Shown here: positions 10,101 to 19,400 of the stretch, one piece after another
Layout: each line of letters begins with the position of its first letter
How positions within the stretch are numbered: the stretch's first letter is position 1
Assembly (NCBI GenBank): GCA_008931825.1
Contig: QXVZ01003189.1
Coordinates: forward strand, 1-29,559
Length of the DNA: 29,559 nt
Reading direction: 5' to 3'
DNA from: Phallusia fumigata
Lineage: Eukaryota; Chordata; Ascidiacea; Phlebobranchia; Ascidiidae
Notes under the pieces: model-generated
What the model was told of the DNA's origin: nothing
The model's database searches: none
The model's input: only the letters and a program-made list of their open reading frames with translations
Translations under genes and position numbers: made by a program

Positions 10101-12650
10101 GATTGTGTGTATGACCACCGCAATGTCGCTTTACAGATGTGTGAAACACCGGAAGGTNTACATACTTAGCTCTACCAGAAGGAAATTACTCATACAAGTA
10201 TTTACCAATCATTGAAAAGCTTTCGACCAAGACTAGATGTTTTTGACATGTTTGTTGAAAGCAATATTTGATACGTTGTGGTACCATTTAACAATTGATG
10301 AACCAAGCAGTATTTCGGTTTCGTGTAAGGGCAGAGTACAAATACTTCTTCTGTTTTATGACCTTTTGTTGCGTTTCGGAGTGTTTGTCTTTTGTGCAAA
10401 CACTAGTCGTGTGACGTCCACGTACCTTTTCGATCGGTCAATTACCCTGCGGTCTCACGATCCCCGCGATAATCCTAATATCTAGCACCTAATTTGCTAG
10501 TTATTACATATCCTGTGTGAATTGCGTCACATCGATAACGAGCCTGTTCTGTGTACTCTTGCCATTTATTACTACTACATACGTAATAAGTTACGCAATT
10601 TGGCGTAGTTCTTGGCAAATAGAAATGTCTGTGGATTCAATTTCAACCTAACATGCGCAATATAACGACTCAACGAAACGTCATTGCCGCTTTAGGCACT
10701 GTATACACTTTCAATTGACCACTTCAATATCGCTTTACAGATGTGTGAAACACCGGAAGGTAACATTGTAATCGCTTGTGGTTCGTGTGTGACCGTTTGG
10801 TCGAAGGAAGGAAAACTTCTCAATGAGCATGGCAGAAATATGTTTAAATACGCGAAGTCTGTCGCCGTGAGATCAACAGGTAAGCAATGGATTTTTTCGT
10901 AAATATAACAGGCTGATACCGAACTGTCAATATGTGTGTAAGTCTGTATTTTGATTATTAAGTTACGAGCATTTGATAGGCGTGAAAAGTTGGTCATCTT
11001 ATAATGTCGATTAATTTTAATTGAAAACGTTTCGTAATTTTCCATTGTTGTAAGTTTCTGTCACGATTTACTACGTTCATATTTTTGGTAAATTTTGAAA
11101 ATTCCAAAACGTAAAATCCCAAGACTTAAGGGGAATTAAAATGCCTCTATACGCCAACCAATCACAACATAGTGATGCAATGCTACTGTGACCACATTCT
11201 TATGCTAACCCTGTAGGTCAAAACCCGTGGTAAAAAACCCTGAAATTCTTTTAGTTCTTCCTTGTGTGACTGATTTAGTGTTGAATGACTCNNNNNNNNN
11301 NNNNNNNNNNNNNNNNNNNNNNNNNNNNNNNNNNNNNNNNNNNNNNNNNNNNNNNNNNNNNNNNNNNNNNNNNNNNNNNNNNNNNNNNNNNNNNNNNNNN
11401 NNNNNNNNNNNNNNNNNNNNNNNNNNNNNNNNNNNNNNNNNNNNNNNNNNNNNNNNNNNNNNNNNNNNNNNNNNNNNNNNNNNNNNNNNNNNNNNNNNNN
11501 NNNNNNNNNNNNNNNNNNNNNNNNNNNNNNNNCAATATCGCTTTACAGATGTGTGAAACACCGGAAGGTAACATTGTAATCGCTTGTGGTTCGTGTGTGA
11601 CCGTTTGGTCGAAGGAAGGAAAACTTCTCAATGAGCATGGCAGAAATATGTTTAAATACGCGAAGTCTGTCGCCGTGAGATCAACAGGTAAGCAATGGAT
11701 TTTTTCGTAAATATAACAGGCTGATACCGAACTGTCAATATGTGTGTAAGTCTGTATTTTGATTATTAAGTTACGAGCATTTGATAGGCGTGAAAAGTTG
11801 GTCATCTTATAATGTCGATTAATTTTAATTGAAAACGTTTCGTAATTTTCCATTGTTGTAAGTTTCTGTCACGATTTACTACGTTCATATTTTTGGTAAA
11901 TTTTGAAAATTCCAAAACGTAAAATCCCAAGACTTAAGGGGAATTAAAATGCCTCTATACGCCAACCAATCACAACATAGTGATGCAATGCTACTGTGAC
12001 CACATTCTTATGCTAACCCTGTAGGTCAAAACCCGTGGTAAAAAACCCTGAAATTCTTTTAGTTCTTCCTTGTGTGACTGATTTAGTGTTGAATGACTCA
12101 TTAAGGCGCTGTGGTGCAATCTATGTTGAAGTCACCATGCAACATGACGCCATGACCTGGTCAACATTACGTTACCGAGTTTCAATTAACGATTACTTTG
12201 AAACATTTTCAACCAATTAAAGCGCGACATGAGTTTAACTACGTTTTACGAAATTTCCCCGGTGACACACGAGTATTTGTTTGTCAATTTGTTAGACATC
12301 TGTAATATGTTTGCAGCTGACGAATGTACTGCCTCTGCTGTTATTAACGCAGTTTGAAGTGACTTTCTTTCACAAACTTAGCTTCTTTAAAACTTCGTGT
12401 GTAGTAAGCGCCATTGTTTTATCACAATAAGAAGCATGTTTACGCACTAACAAGCGCCTACGACCATACCACGTTGAGAACACCCCATCTCGTCCGATCT
12501 GGGAAGTTAAGCAACGTCGGGCCCGGTCAGTACTTGGATGGGTGACCGCCTGGGAATACCGGGTGTCGTAGGCTTTTGCATCCCCTAAAAGATATTATTC
12601 AATTGCCCAACGACTTGTTTTTTTGCAGGTGAAATTATTGTTACGGACAC
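7181..12650 (+). CDS. NHL-repeat beta-propeller protein with Ser/Pro-rich N-terminus, 3' truncated
   Basis: Exons that join in phase are 7181-7383, 7589-7720, 8489-8654, 8901-8966, 9035-9214, 10741-10879 and 12629-12650 (cut at the N). The ATG at 7181 is chosen because it opens MSGRRSPMPGRRRPP; the frame also runs upstream without an ATG. Residues 1 to about 170 are Ser/Pro/basic-rich and look disordered. After about residue 185 the sequence shows repeats of the NHL type: GGLVFGTHLGKSG, ERIVQAYDRNGVLVKSF, then PEGNIVIACG, VTVWSKEGKLL, FKYAKSVAVRSTGEIIVTD. The pattern F..P-G-x-V-A-V..G-x-I-x-V-T-D followed by V-x-V-W/F-x-x-x-G-K-L is that of NHL blades (TRIM2/3/32/71, Brat). No RING, B-box or coiled coil is visible. 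Only about two blades are present of the usual six, and the rest is lost at the N. The donor at 7721 (CG|GTGTTT) is weak, but the phases agree. NHL assignment is by pattern; the function is unknown. Confidence 0.72.
9314..10157. repeat. False duplication, haplotype copy 1 (intron plus first 21 bp of NHL exon)
   Basis: This block is repeated from 10159 to 10761. The two copies differ by many substitutions and small indels. Copy 1 carries roughly 240 bp (about 9880-10115) that copy 2 lacks. Copy 1 stops at the N seven codons into the NHL exon (10137-10157), and copy 2 begins directly after it. That is the structure of two alleles placed one after the other. Confidence 0.85.
10159..10761. repeat. 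False duplication, haplotype copy 2 (intron plus NHL exon)
   Basis: Second allele-like copy of 9314-10157, beginning TACATACTTAGCTCTACCAG. It runs into the complete NHL exon at 10741. The shorter intron shows natural indel variation. Confidence 0.85.
10725..11291. repeat. Identical assembly duplicate flanking the N run, copy 1
   Basis: The 567 bp here, containing the exon at 10741-10879, appear base for base identical to 11533-12099 on the other side of the 241-N gap. The exon is 139 bp with phase 0 in and phase 1 out, so two copies in one transcript would break the frame. Confidence 0.9.
11292..11532. other. 241-bp assembly gap (N run)
   Basis: Unknown sequence. Because its two flanks are the same 567 bp, the gap probably has no real counterpart: the same locus was assembled twice and scaffolded. 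Confidence 0.9.
11533..12099. repeat. Identical assembly duplicate flanking the N run, copy 2
   Basis: Same sequence as 10725-11291, with the NHL exon at 11549-11687 and its donor. Unlike copy 1 it continues into unique sequence leading to the 5S rRNA gene, so it is the copy to keep when collapsing. Confidence 0.9.
12436..12447 (+). promoter_or_regulatory. 5S upstream element, copy 1
   Basis: ATGTTTACGCAC lies at -20 to -9 from the 5S start and recurs at exactly the same spacing before copy 2, while surrounding flank is diverged. It is a candidate external Pol III promoter element. Confidence 0.45.
12456..12575 (+). rRNA. 5S ribosomal RNA, copy 1
   Basis: A full 120-nt 5S gene. The ends GCCTACGAC and GTCGTAGGC pair perfectly as helix I. 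Internal Pol III promoter elements are visible: AAGTTAAGCAACGTCGG (box A region) and GTACTTGGATGGGTGACC (box C region). The sequence ends in a T run (12574-12577), the Pol III terminator. It lies in the same orientation as the NHL-protein gene, between that gene's exon ending 11687 and the exon starting 12629, so it is nested in an intron. Confidence 0.97.
12574..12577 (+). terminator. Pol III T-run terminator of 5S copy 1
   Basis: TTTT at the 3' end of the 5S gene, followed by GCATCC. It is the usual minimal RNA polymerase III stop signal. Confidence 0.7.
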
Positions 12651-12651
12651 N
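12651..12651. other. Single-N assembly join inside an NHL exon
   Basis: The exon starting at 12629 encodes G-EIIVTDT up to the N. After the N the sequence (CATGGTGATTTTGTC...) matches 14748 onward, not an obvious NHL blade. Most of the propeller is probably lost here. Confidence 0.75.
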
Positions 12652-12780
12652 CATGGTGATTTTGTCATCATTTTTTTGTTCCGCCGGGTAAATAACTTAT
12701 CTAAGTTGGTGAGTGCAGCTGTAAGAGGGCACTTTAAATAAATGTGTCTTTTCTGTTATTGTCAAATCGAATGTTTACTT
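12652..12780. repeat. Diverged repeat of 14748-14880
   Basis: CAT-ATGATTTTGTC type start, GCGCCGGGTTAATAACTTATCCAAG and AAATAAATGTGT are shared with 14748-14880 with many differences. It extends the older tandem duplication past the 5S genes. In the second unit about 780 bp separate the exon remnant (13949) from this tail; in the first unit the two are adjacent across the N, again suggesting missing sequence. Confidence 0.6.
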
Positions 12781-12814
12781 TTGTTTCTGTATTTAATCCC
12801 AAGATTTTTTGCAG

Positions 12815-12845
12815 TGAAAATTATTGAGTCCGAATAACCCCATAA
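12815..12845 (+). pseudogene. Possible decayed third copy of NHL exon start
   Basis: TTTTTTGCAG followed by TGAAAATTATTGAGTCCG resembles the real exon boundary at 12621-12648 (TTTTTTGCAG, GTGAAATTATTGTTACGG), but the frame is broken by stops. The match is short and could be chance. Confidence 0.3.
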
Positions 12846-13638
12846 TATTTTTGCAGCAAAATTGCGCTTGTTGTTTTTAGAGCACCGTGCAAAAGGCCAA
12901 TGCTAAGTTCACATTGACAGGTGAAGACAGCTTTGCTCTTACAGCAGGTGGTTTAGTACGGGCCTGGCTACTGTAGCATTTTTGAGAGCAATGACGCCGT
13001 TTTGTGCGACTACCTGTGTATCTTTTGGGTTGCGGTGAGTTTTGGTCGGCAAAAAAACGCCCCAGTCAAACCGAAGCGAAGCAAGCAGCACTGCAACTTA
13101 TCATTAACAAACAAACAGTGAAAACAATGGTTTCGAAAGTCGGTTTGCTGCAAAGTTAGAAGAAATAACCGCTATGAAGAAAACGCGAAACCTCAAAAGA
13201 CGGTTCCTAGGCCCTATCCCTATATGCAAACCAATCGCAACTATATGATTGGAACCATCCAAACCCGTCCAACCTGTAGGTCAATATACGCTGGTATCTC
13301 ATCGTCCTTCCTATTCCAAACTGTCCTGATGCATAAATGCACTGTGGTGCAATCTATGTTAAAGTCACTACGCAGCAATATGCAATGACCAGATCGAACA
13401 TCGCGTTGCAGAGTTCAAATTAATCAATAGTACGATTTTTTGACGGATAATGTGCCATGGGATTTAAATTCCGTTTTACGGGATTCTACTGAGGCTATAT
13501 AAGTTCCTAAACGTATTTGCTTGTCAAGTGCCTTGTTTATTTTTTTGTAGAAGAATGTGCTGTGGATAAAATTTTGAAAAAAAACACTCAACTTTGTCGT
13601 AACTTAATAGCAAGCCCAGCTTTGTCACAATAAAAGAC

Positions 13639-13650
13639 ATGTTTACGCAC
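13639..13650 (+). promoter_or_regulatory. 5S upstream element, copy 2
   Basis: ATGTTTACGCAC at -20 to -9, the same 12-mer and the same distance as before copy 1. TCACAATAA further upstream is also shared. Confidence 0.45.
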
Positions 13651-13658
13651 ATGCAAGC

Positions 13659-13778
13659 GCCTACGACCATACCACGTTGAGAACACCCCATCTCGTCCGA
13701 TCTGGGAAGTTAAGCAACGTCGGGCCCGGTCAGTACTTGGATGGGTGACCGCCTGGGAATACCGGGTGTCGTAGGCTT
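13659..13778 (+). rRNA. 5S ribosomal RNA, copy 2
   Basis: Full-length 120-nt gene that I read as identical to copy 1, with paired ends GCCTACGAC/GTCGTAGGC, the internal promoter boxes and a T-run terminator at 13777-13780. Its flanks differ clearly from those of copy 1, so identity is confined to the gene and its immediate upstream element. Confidence 0.97.
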
Positions 13779-13822
13779 TTGCTTTTCCAGCAAACAACTT
13801 TTTCCAATTCCCCAACGACATG
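13708..13822. repeat. Contig-overlap duplicate, left copy (3' 5S and flank)
   Basis: This 115 bp recurs at 13824-13938 with only a visible GC/CA change after the 5S T run. The right copy starts exactly after the N. Confidence 0.9.
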
Positions 13823-13823
13823 N

Positions 13824-13894
13824 AGTTAAGCAACGTCGGGCCCGGTCAGTACTTGGATGGGTGACCGCCTGGGAATACCGGGTGTCGTAGGCTT
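13824..13894 (+). pseudogene. Partial 5S rRNA, assembly artefact
   Basis: This is only the 3' part of a 5S gene, starting AGTTAAGCAACGTCGG right after the N at 13823. The following flank equals that of copy 2, so it is the other allele or contig end of copy 2 and should not be counted as a third gene. Confidence 0.9.
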
Positions 13895-13948
13895 TTCATT
13901 TTCCAGCAAACAACTTTTTCCAATTCCCCAACGACATGTTTTATTCCG

Positions 13949-13970
13949 GTGAAATTATAGTAACAGCCCC
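13949..13970 (+). pseudogene. Decayed NHL exon start in unit 2
   Basis: GTGAAATTATAGTAACAGCCCC matches the exon start at 12629, but the preceding CAG acceptor has become CCG (TTATTCCG), and the conserved Val-Thr-Asp becomes Val-Thr-Ala-Pro. Splicing into it is unlikely. Confidence 0.5.
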
Positions 13971-13979
13971 GAGGAAAAA

Positions 13980-15600
13980 GGTCTTGATTTTTTGCAATGG
14001 TCAGCAGATGTAAACTAATCGTAGATTTCGATTATCCTGCGCGGGTGTTCCCATAGATAACTTAGTTGTGTTACCGTTGACAGTGATGGCAATGTATGAT
14101 TTTGTTTTTTATTGACCGCGGTGCTAGATATGTGTATCTTTGTGCATTCATTAGCACTATTAACTACATTGGCTTGTGAGTTTTTAAGACCAGCCCAGTT
14201 TATAAAACAATTTGTCATAATTGTAAACAGCTGGTTTTCATTGCAAACACAAAATTATTCTTTTGGTATTCTTCACTTTTTAACCAGTCAAATCCGCCTT
14301 ATTCATAAATGTACAGGCCGATGTAGCACAATATTTAGAACAATGTTAATCAGATTTCGTCGCAAAGCTAACAGTACCTTATGATCCAACAAAGTAGGTT
14401 AGTCATGTAAAAATGTAGAAACTTTTGTTATCTTCGATATTAATTTATAACTCCCCTGCCTCTTTTTCAGATTTTTGACGAAAAAACGCCCATTCGTGCG
14501 GGAGCTTGACCTTCGCCGAAGATTTTCGTTTGTCGGTAACTTTGTTGGAACAGTGGTTTTCGTGGTTATGTACTACATATTCCTTTTGCCGCTAGATGCT
14601 GCCCTCCGATTGTTTTTTTTTTTGAGCGGAGTCTCGAATTTTTTGTGCGATACTTATTGTGCAGCGTTTTTGTAGTAAACACAAACGTACGGTTTTGGAC
14701 TGGCAACATCCATTTACTTTCCGCTGTACTTTTCGTGCATACGTTACCATGATGATTTTGTCTGCATTTTTTGTTGCGCCGGGTTAATAACTTATCCAAG
14801 TTATTGAGCGCAGTTGTCAAGTTGTTGAGGTTGGAACCCAAATAAATGTGTTTCTATAATTGTCAGAGCAAATGGTTTGCTTTTGATTCTATGACTGGCC
14901 TTATCAAGGTCTGGAGCTTTTCAAAATTCGTTTTTAAAAGTTATTGTGTGAGTTCCAAAGGCCTTTAATCAAACACACGTTTGTAAAATTTGAGTCGGCA
15001 AAGAGCTTCCGAACCATTTTGATGCGAAACAGGTAGCGCTTCAGAAGTTTACATTTGCATTTCTTACTTATTTCTTACAAAAAATGAAAATAAAAAACAA
15101 GCAGTTCAAACAGTTGATTTTGTAGGTTGGCAACATTGCGTATATGTGAAACAAACGATGTCAGTCACCCTGCGGGTTTTTTACAGTGACCGCTTTAAAG
15201 ATTACCTTGTGGAAATATTGTGCCAGAGCTTGTACCAGTACAGTCGCCCAAAACAACTTTCCCAGGCGCTAAATCAAACATGTAAAGCCCATGTGGGTAC
15301 AGGCACTTTGTCGAAGTGAAAGTTGTGGAATCCTGACACCAAAGAAATCCAAGCGCCAACGAGGTGTTTTACTGCACAACTGACTAACAAAGTTGTAAAA
15401 TTTATGGATATATGCTGCAAGGCTGATTTTATCGCTTAAGGTAACTCACACACCAATGGCAACGAATCCATACAAAATTTGCCAACATTGACATGCTTTA
15501 TTATGTAATCGCAAGGTATATGTTTGCCAAAGTCACGTAACGATTGAAAGGATGACAATGGCTTTGGGTGAGTTATGTGTGTATTTTCAAGAGCAAACTT
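13980..15600. other. Mostly non-coding; diverged repeat tail at 14748-14880
   Basis: A frame at 14472-14537 (acceptor TTTTTCAG, donor TCG|GTAACT) could encode a short basic exon, FLTKKRPFVRELDLRRRFSF, but it resembles nothing known and I do not call it. Otherwise only repeat tail and AT-rich sequence are seen. Confidence 0.4.
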
Positions 15601-15615
15601 GTGCGTTACCCACAG

Positions 15616-15847
15616 AGGCGATCGTACGACCACGATGACACCGCTCCCCTGCATATAAACATCAGCGAAGCTTTGTGGGCAGTTTTGTACAGTGACGCCG
15701 GCTTACGGACCATTTGCGGAGAACAAATGGCCTGGAATACTGGCTCCTCGGCGATTCGTGTTTCATTTGCGTTCATCGCGTCTCTTCGCCGCGAATGCCA
15801 CCACATGAGGAAAGCAACACAATGGACCGGCTTCGATTTCTCGATGT
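15616..15847 (+). CDS. Possible coding exon, unidentified
   Basis: After a plausible acceptor (TTACCCACAG, ending 15615) a frame runs RRSYDHDDTAPLHINISEAL and on to 15849 with coding-like codons, in a locally GC-richer stretch. A weak donor (AT|GTAGCA) after 15847 gives phase 2. That would join in frame to the next exon if its acceptor is read as GGCAGAG|ATCTCTC (exon from 16431). In this reading it is the exon before the long gene's first secure one. An overlapping frame (15714-15902) is also open and ends at a TGA, so a frameshift or pseudogene is possible. The N at 15928 lies in the presumed intron. Confidence 0.35.
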
Positions 15848-15927
15848 AGCAAGTGCCGACGCGAAGCGTTTGTTGTCAGGAACCGGTCGTCCACCAAAAT
15901 GAGATGATTCATGTTTGAACCGGTTTT

Positions 15928-15928
15928 N
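15928..15928. other. Single-N assembly join
   Basis: Join of unknown size between 15927 and 15929. I see no duplicated flank in this case, so sequence may be missing. Confidence 0.6.
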
Positions 15929-16428
15929 CCTAAGTATATTGTAATGTTGAAGCTAAATGCGAGATTGAGTGATCGGAGCTTCAAAAGTGTTCATGCTGCA
16001 GGCAATGAGCAAAACAATAAAAGGCGTTATGTAACATACAATATTGTACTGCGCAAAATATGTGCAAAACACTTTCTTATGTCAAGAGAAAAGTTTGGAG
16101 TAACGGTCAGGGTTGCAGTATTAGTTGGCGTTGGCACAACGAAAAAGCATAACTATATCTAACAACTCAATGTTGGGTCAACATGAATATGACAGCCTGG
16201 TTCAAGTTTAGTTTCTAGTCGTTATTTTGCCAAATCCCAACTAAGCAGGAAATCGCGCTTCAAACTAAATTGTATGCAGGCTGTGTTTGCATCGTTAACA
16301 GTCTTGCTTAAGTAACTCGTTAATTTGTGACCATTGTGTGTTCGTTTCCGTTTCCATGCCAATTTACGAGGTAATACAGCTCCAATGTTTACTGACACTT
16401 TGCTACGAGGCGCTTTTGCCGTTGGCAG

Positions 16429-19400
16429 AGATCTCTCGGGGACATCGACTCCAAATATGAGATTATAGACCCGACCGAAATGCCGCTGTCAGCGGTGATA
16501 CATGACCAGATCAACCTCCTGGGAATCAAGCGCACGAATTTGTCACGACAAAAGACAGTCGACCAGATACTGGACGAAGACCGTGAGAGGATTGTTCAGT
16601 CAGCACAGCGAACGAGGTAATTTTGCTACTGTTATACTTAAGTTTATCATCTTGTTGTTTTTTTGTCCTTACTGTAATTCACATCAGAGCGTGAGATGGG
16701 TTGTAGGGGCATCACTTAATAATGCAGCGTTGGATTTTATACAAGGCAGCTGCGACAATGCGCAATATAAGAACGGAATGAAAAACCTTGCAGGAGAGCG
16801 TAGCGCGTGTTGTTTTATCAAATCCGCTTCGATGCGTGTTGTGCGGCCGCTCGCTTCGGCGGCCCGGCCTTCAGTGAATGGACAGCACTTGATCGGGACT
16901 CTAAAGTTTGTTTTGTTGCTTGCCGCCATTGTCCTACTGCTGGTACGAACTCGCAGAGCCACCAGAACCACGGCTGCGCGATTACCACAAGCATTCTCGA
17001 ACTTGTGGCGGCGCACGCACTGCGGACCCACTTTTGATGACTCGATGGCCCGCTGCCCTCTGGGCCCTCTCCAAAACATTCCGCTCTTTCACTAATTGTC
17101 ATTTTCTGCCTTGTATGCTGCAACAAAGCATCATGAGGCGAGGTTAATTTGTGCGGCACGTCGTGTAGTACGGCGTTGACAAAACAAGTTGGCATTGTCT
17201 TGAGCTATACGTTGTGAAAAAACGCCCAAAAGCAGGGTCTACAAGAAGCACCGGGACAGGTGCGGCTTATGAATTATCCATAGGACATGAATTTTACGAC
17301 AGGCAAACAGGCGTTCGAAATGCCAGAAGCACGGGAATGTGGAGACCTAATTATCCCACTAACGTAACGCCATTCTGTGCTGTTATTTCGCGTTTACACT
17401 CGCAACACAGTCAGTGATTTCGTTGGGTGTAGTGTGACGCCGTCAACAATATCAATCTCTGAAACTGTAATTGTATGCGGGTAACTCGGCCAGCGACAGA
17501 AGCGCATAGTTGGATACTATTTCACAAGCAACACTGCTTGGTTATTGTGATCGTCCAATAAGCCTCCGCTGGCGACATTGATTACCTGTTTTACTGACTG
17601 TGGAAGTTAGTCGCTACAAGTTTTTGTGCGATGTGTTTATGGTTATCGCGTTGCCCCGAAACCGTATTGTTGTTGTTTGGCCAGATAGCGGCAAAATCGC
17701 GAAACTCTGTCGACACACGCCTGTTTCTTATCACAAATCGCCTGATAAAAACTTTTAAATGATCGCTCAACATGTTTAGCTCTACTGCATGACCCAAAAC
17801 GGTTTCTCCGTACATGGAAATTACAGTGAGTAAATGGCACGATATAGTTTGCGGAGAAGCCTTTTAGTGGTTTGCCTGTCTTTGCGGTAAATGAAAGTTT
17901 AAAACGAAAAACATCACTCCCGTTTCATTCCAAGTATTTAGGCCATAAATGACACATATGAAAGTGTAACACTGAGAAGTTAACGCCACACACAAAAACT
18001 TTACTTGAAAAGCATCTTGACCGCACCCCATATGCATCATAGGAGGGTCGTCTTGAAACTTGCCCTTTTTTGCTGGTGTGTTAAATAAATCGAGTTGTGT
18101 CATGTGACAGATCAGCCCCGTCTCGAAAACGTATCGCCACAAGTCGACCTCTGACCTCAAGTTCCAACGTCGGCAAAACAACGAAGCTCAATCGGAGGAG
18201 GAACAGTCCGCGGCCCCAATCGCAAATGACGTCATCGAGTACCTCTGTCACCAAGATGGCGTTTACTCGACCAGGCGTGGATGTTGGACCGAGCGACGCG
18301 CGAGACGAGGTTATGATGGAAATCGTGAATAAACCTCTTACACACACTTCCCCAAAGGTGCTTACTTGGTGTAAAGAATACTTTAGGCGTGCATGCAACA
18401 AACAACAAGCCAATTACTTCAGATCGCAATTTTAAGGCAAACAAGTCTTACCCTAACTTTTAACTGTAGGTGGAAAAACTTGTACTTTTTAATAGAGCCG
18501 GTGGTTTTATTTCCTTTCCTGTCAGCAAGTTTATTTGCTTAGACCCGAAACACGACGTACAAAACCCGTCCGCTCACATCAACATCACTTCCGGGTTGTG
18601 GACAAGTCAGTGTTGGATGCCGATCACTAAATTCACACAAACGATCCCAAACTAGCCATGGACGGCCTTCACCGAGAGCCGCAGACAACGAAAACAAATG
18701 GGATAAAACCCCTGGACCGTTTGCAACAGTTAAGGTATGTCGAATAGTTAATTAGAAACTTTGCTTTTGTTTGAATGTTTCACATAGCTTACAAAAGCAC
18801 TGCACGAAAATAAATCATAAAAATACGAATTTATCTGCAAAAAAGGTTTAAAATGATCAAAACTTGTGTTGTTACAGGTTACTGGCAAAGATATGTGGGT
18901 TGTTTCCGACTCGACACCACCGTCTTACTTCAACGGTGACTTAAACGGCTTCCAGTCGTCAAAACTTCCAGGCTGGGAAGAAACAGCGAACTCACTGCCG
19001 CGGGAGGAAAAAAAGTCGGTCCCAAGGTAATATCGTGAAACGGGTGGATAAGATTATACCTTGTGCACCCAACAACTTGTTTATGTGCACAACAGAAACA
19101 TCGAATTCAAGAGTTTTTCACAAATGTGGCACTTCACGCTGTTGTACTAACTCACGAATAAATATACGTAGGTTTGAACGCCAGCTTGGAGCACCTCCCC
19201 AGTTCGGACCTTCATCACAGTGGTACAGTTTCGCCGGCAAAGATCCATCAAAACAACAACCGATACTTACATCTTTTACAGGTAAGTAGTACATGCTACC
19301 ACTAAAATGCAAATTAAGTTAAATTTTAACCGATTTTTTAACATTCTCGCCTTTCTAAAATACCACGCCCAAATGTAGGTTAATGGATGGATGTGTTACA

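Larger units (their letters stand above)
11930..12650. repeat. Diverged tandem duplication, unit 1 (5S gene plus NHL exon start)
   Basis: Aligns by eye with 13197-13970. Shared landmarks are the CCAATC stretch, CCTGTAGGTCAA, GGTGCAATCTATGTT-AAGTCAC, the 5S gene, CAA-TGCCCAACGAC and the exon start GTGAAATTAT. Flanks have many substitutions and indels, unlike the near-identical allelic duplicates elsewhere, so this is a true older duplication within the genome. Confidence 0.7.
13197..13970. repeat. Diverged tandem duplication, unit 2
   Basis: Second unit of the older duplication described at 11930-12650. It carries 5S copy 2 and a remnant of the NHL exon, and is interrupted by the contig-overlap artefact at 13823. 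Confidence 0.7.

Noticed and set aside
11275-11853. Long frames crossing the N run and antisense to the NHL exon
   Set aside because: They are produced by N codons and by the antisense of a real exon.
13824-13894. A third 5S gene
   Set aside because: Partial, starts at an N and repeats copy 2 with its flank; an assembly overlap.
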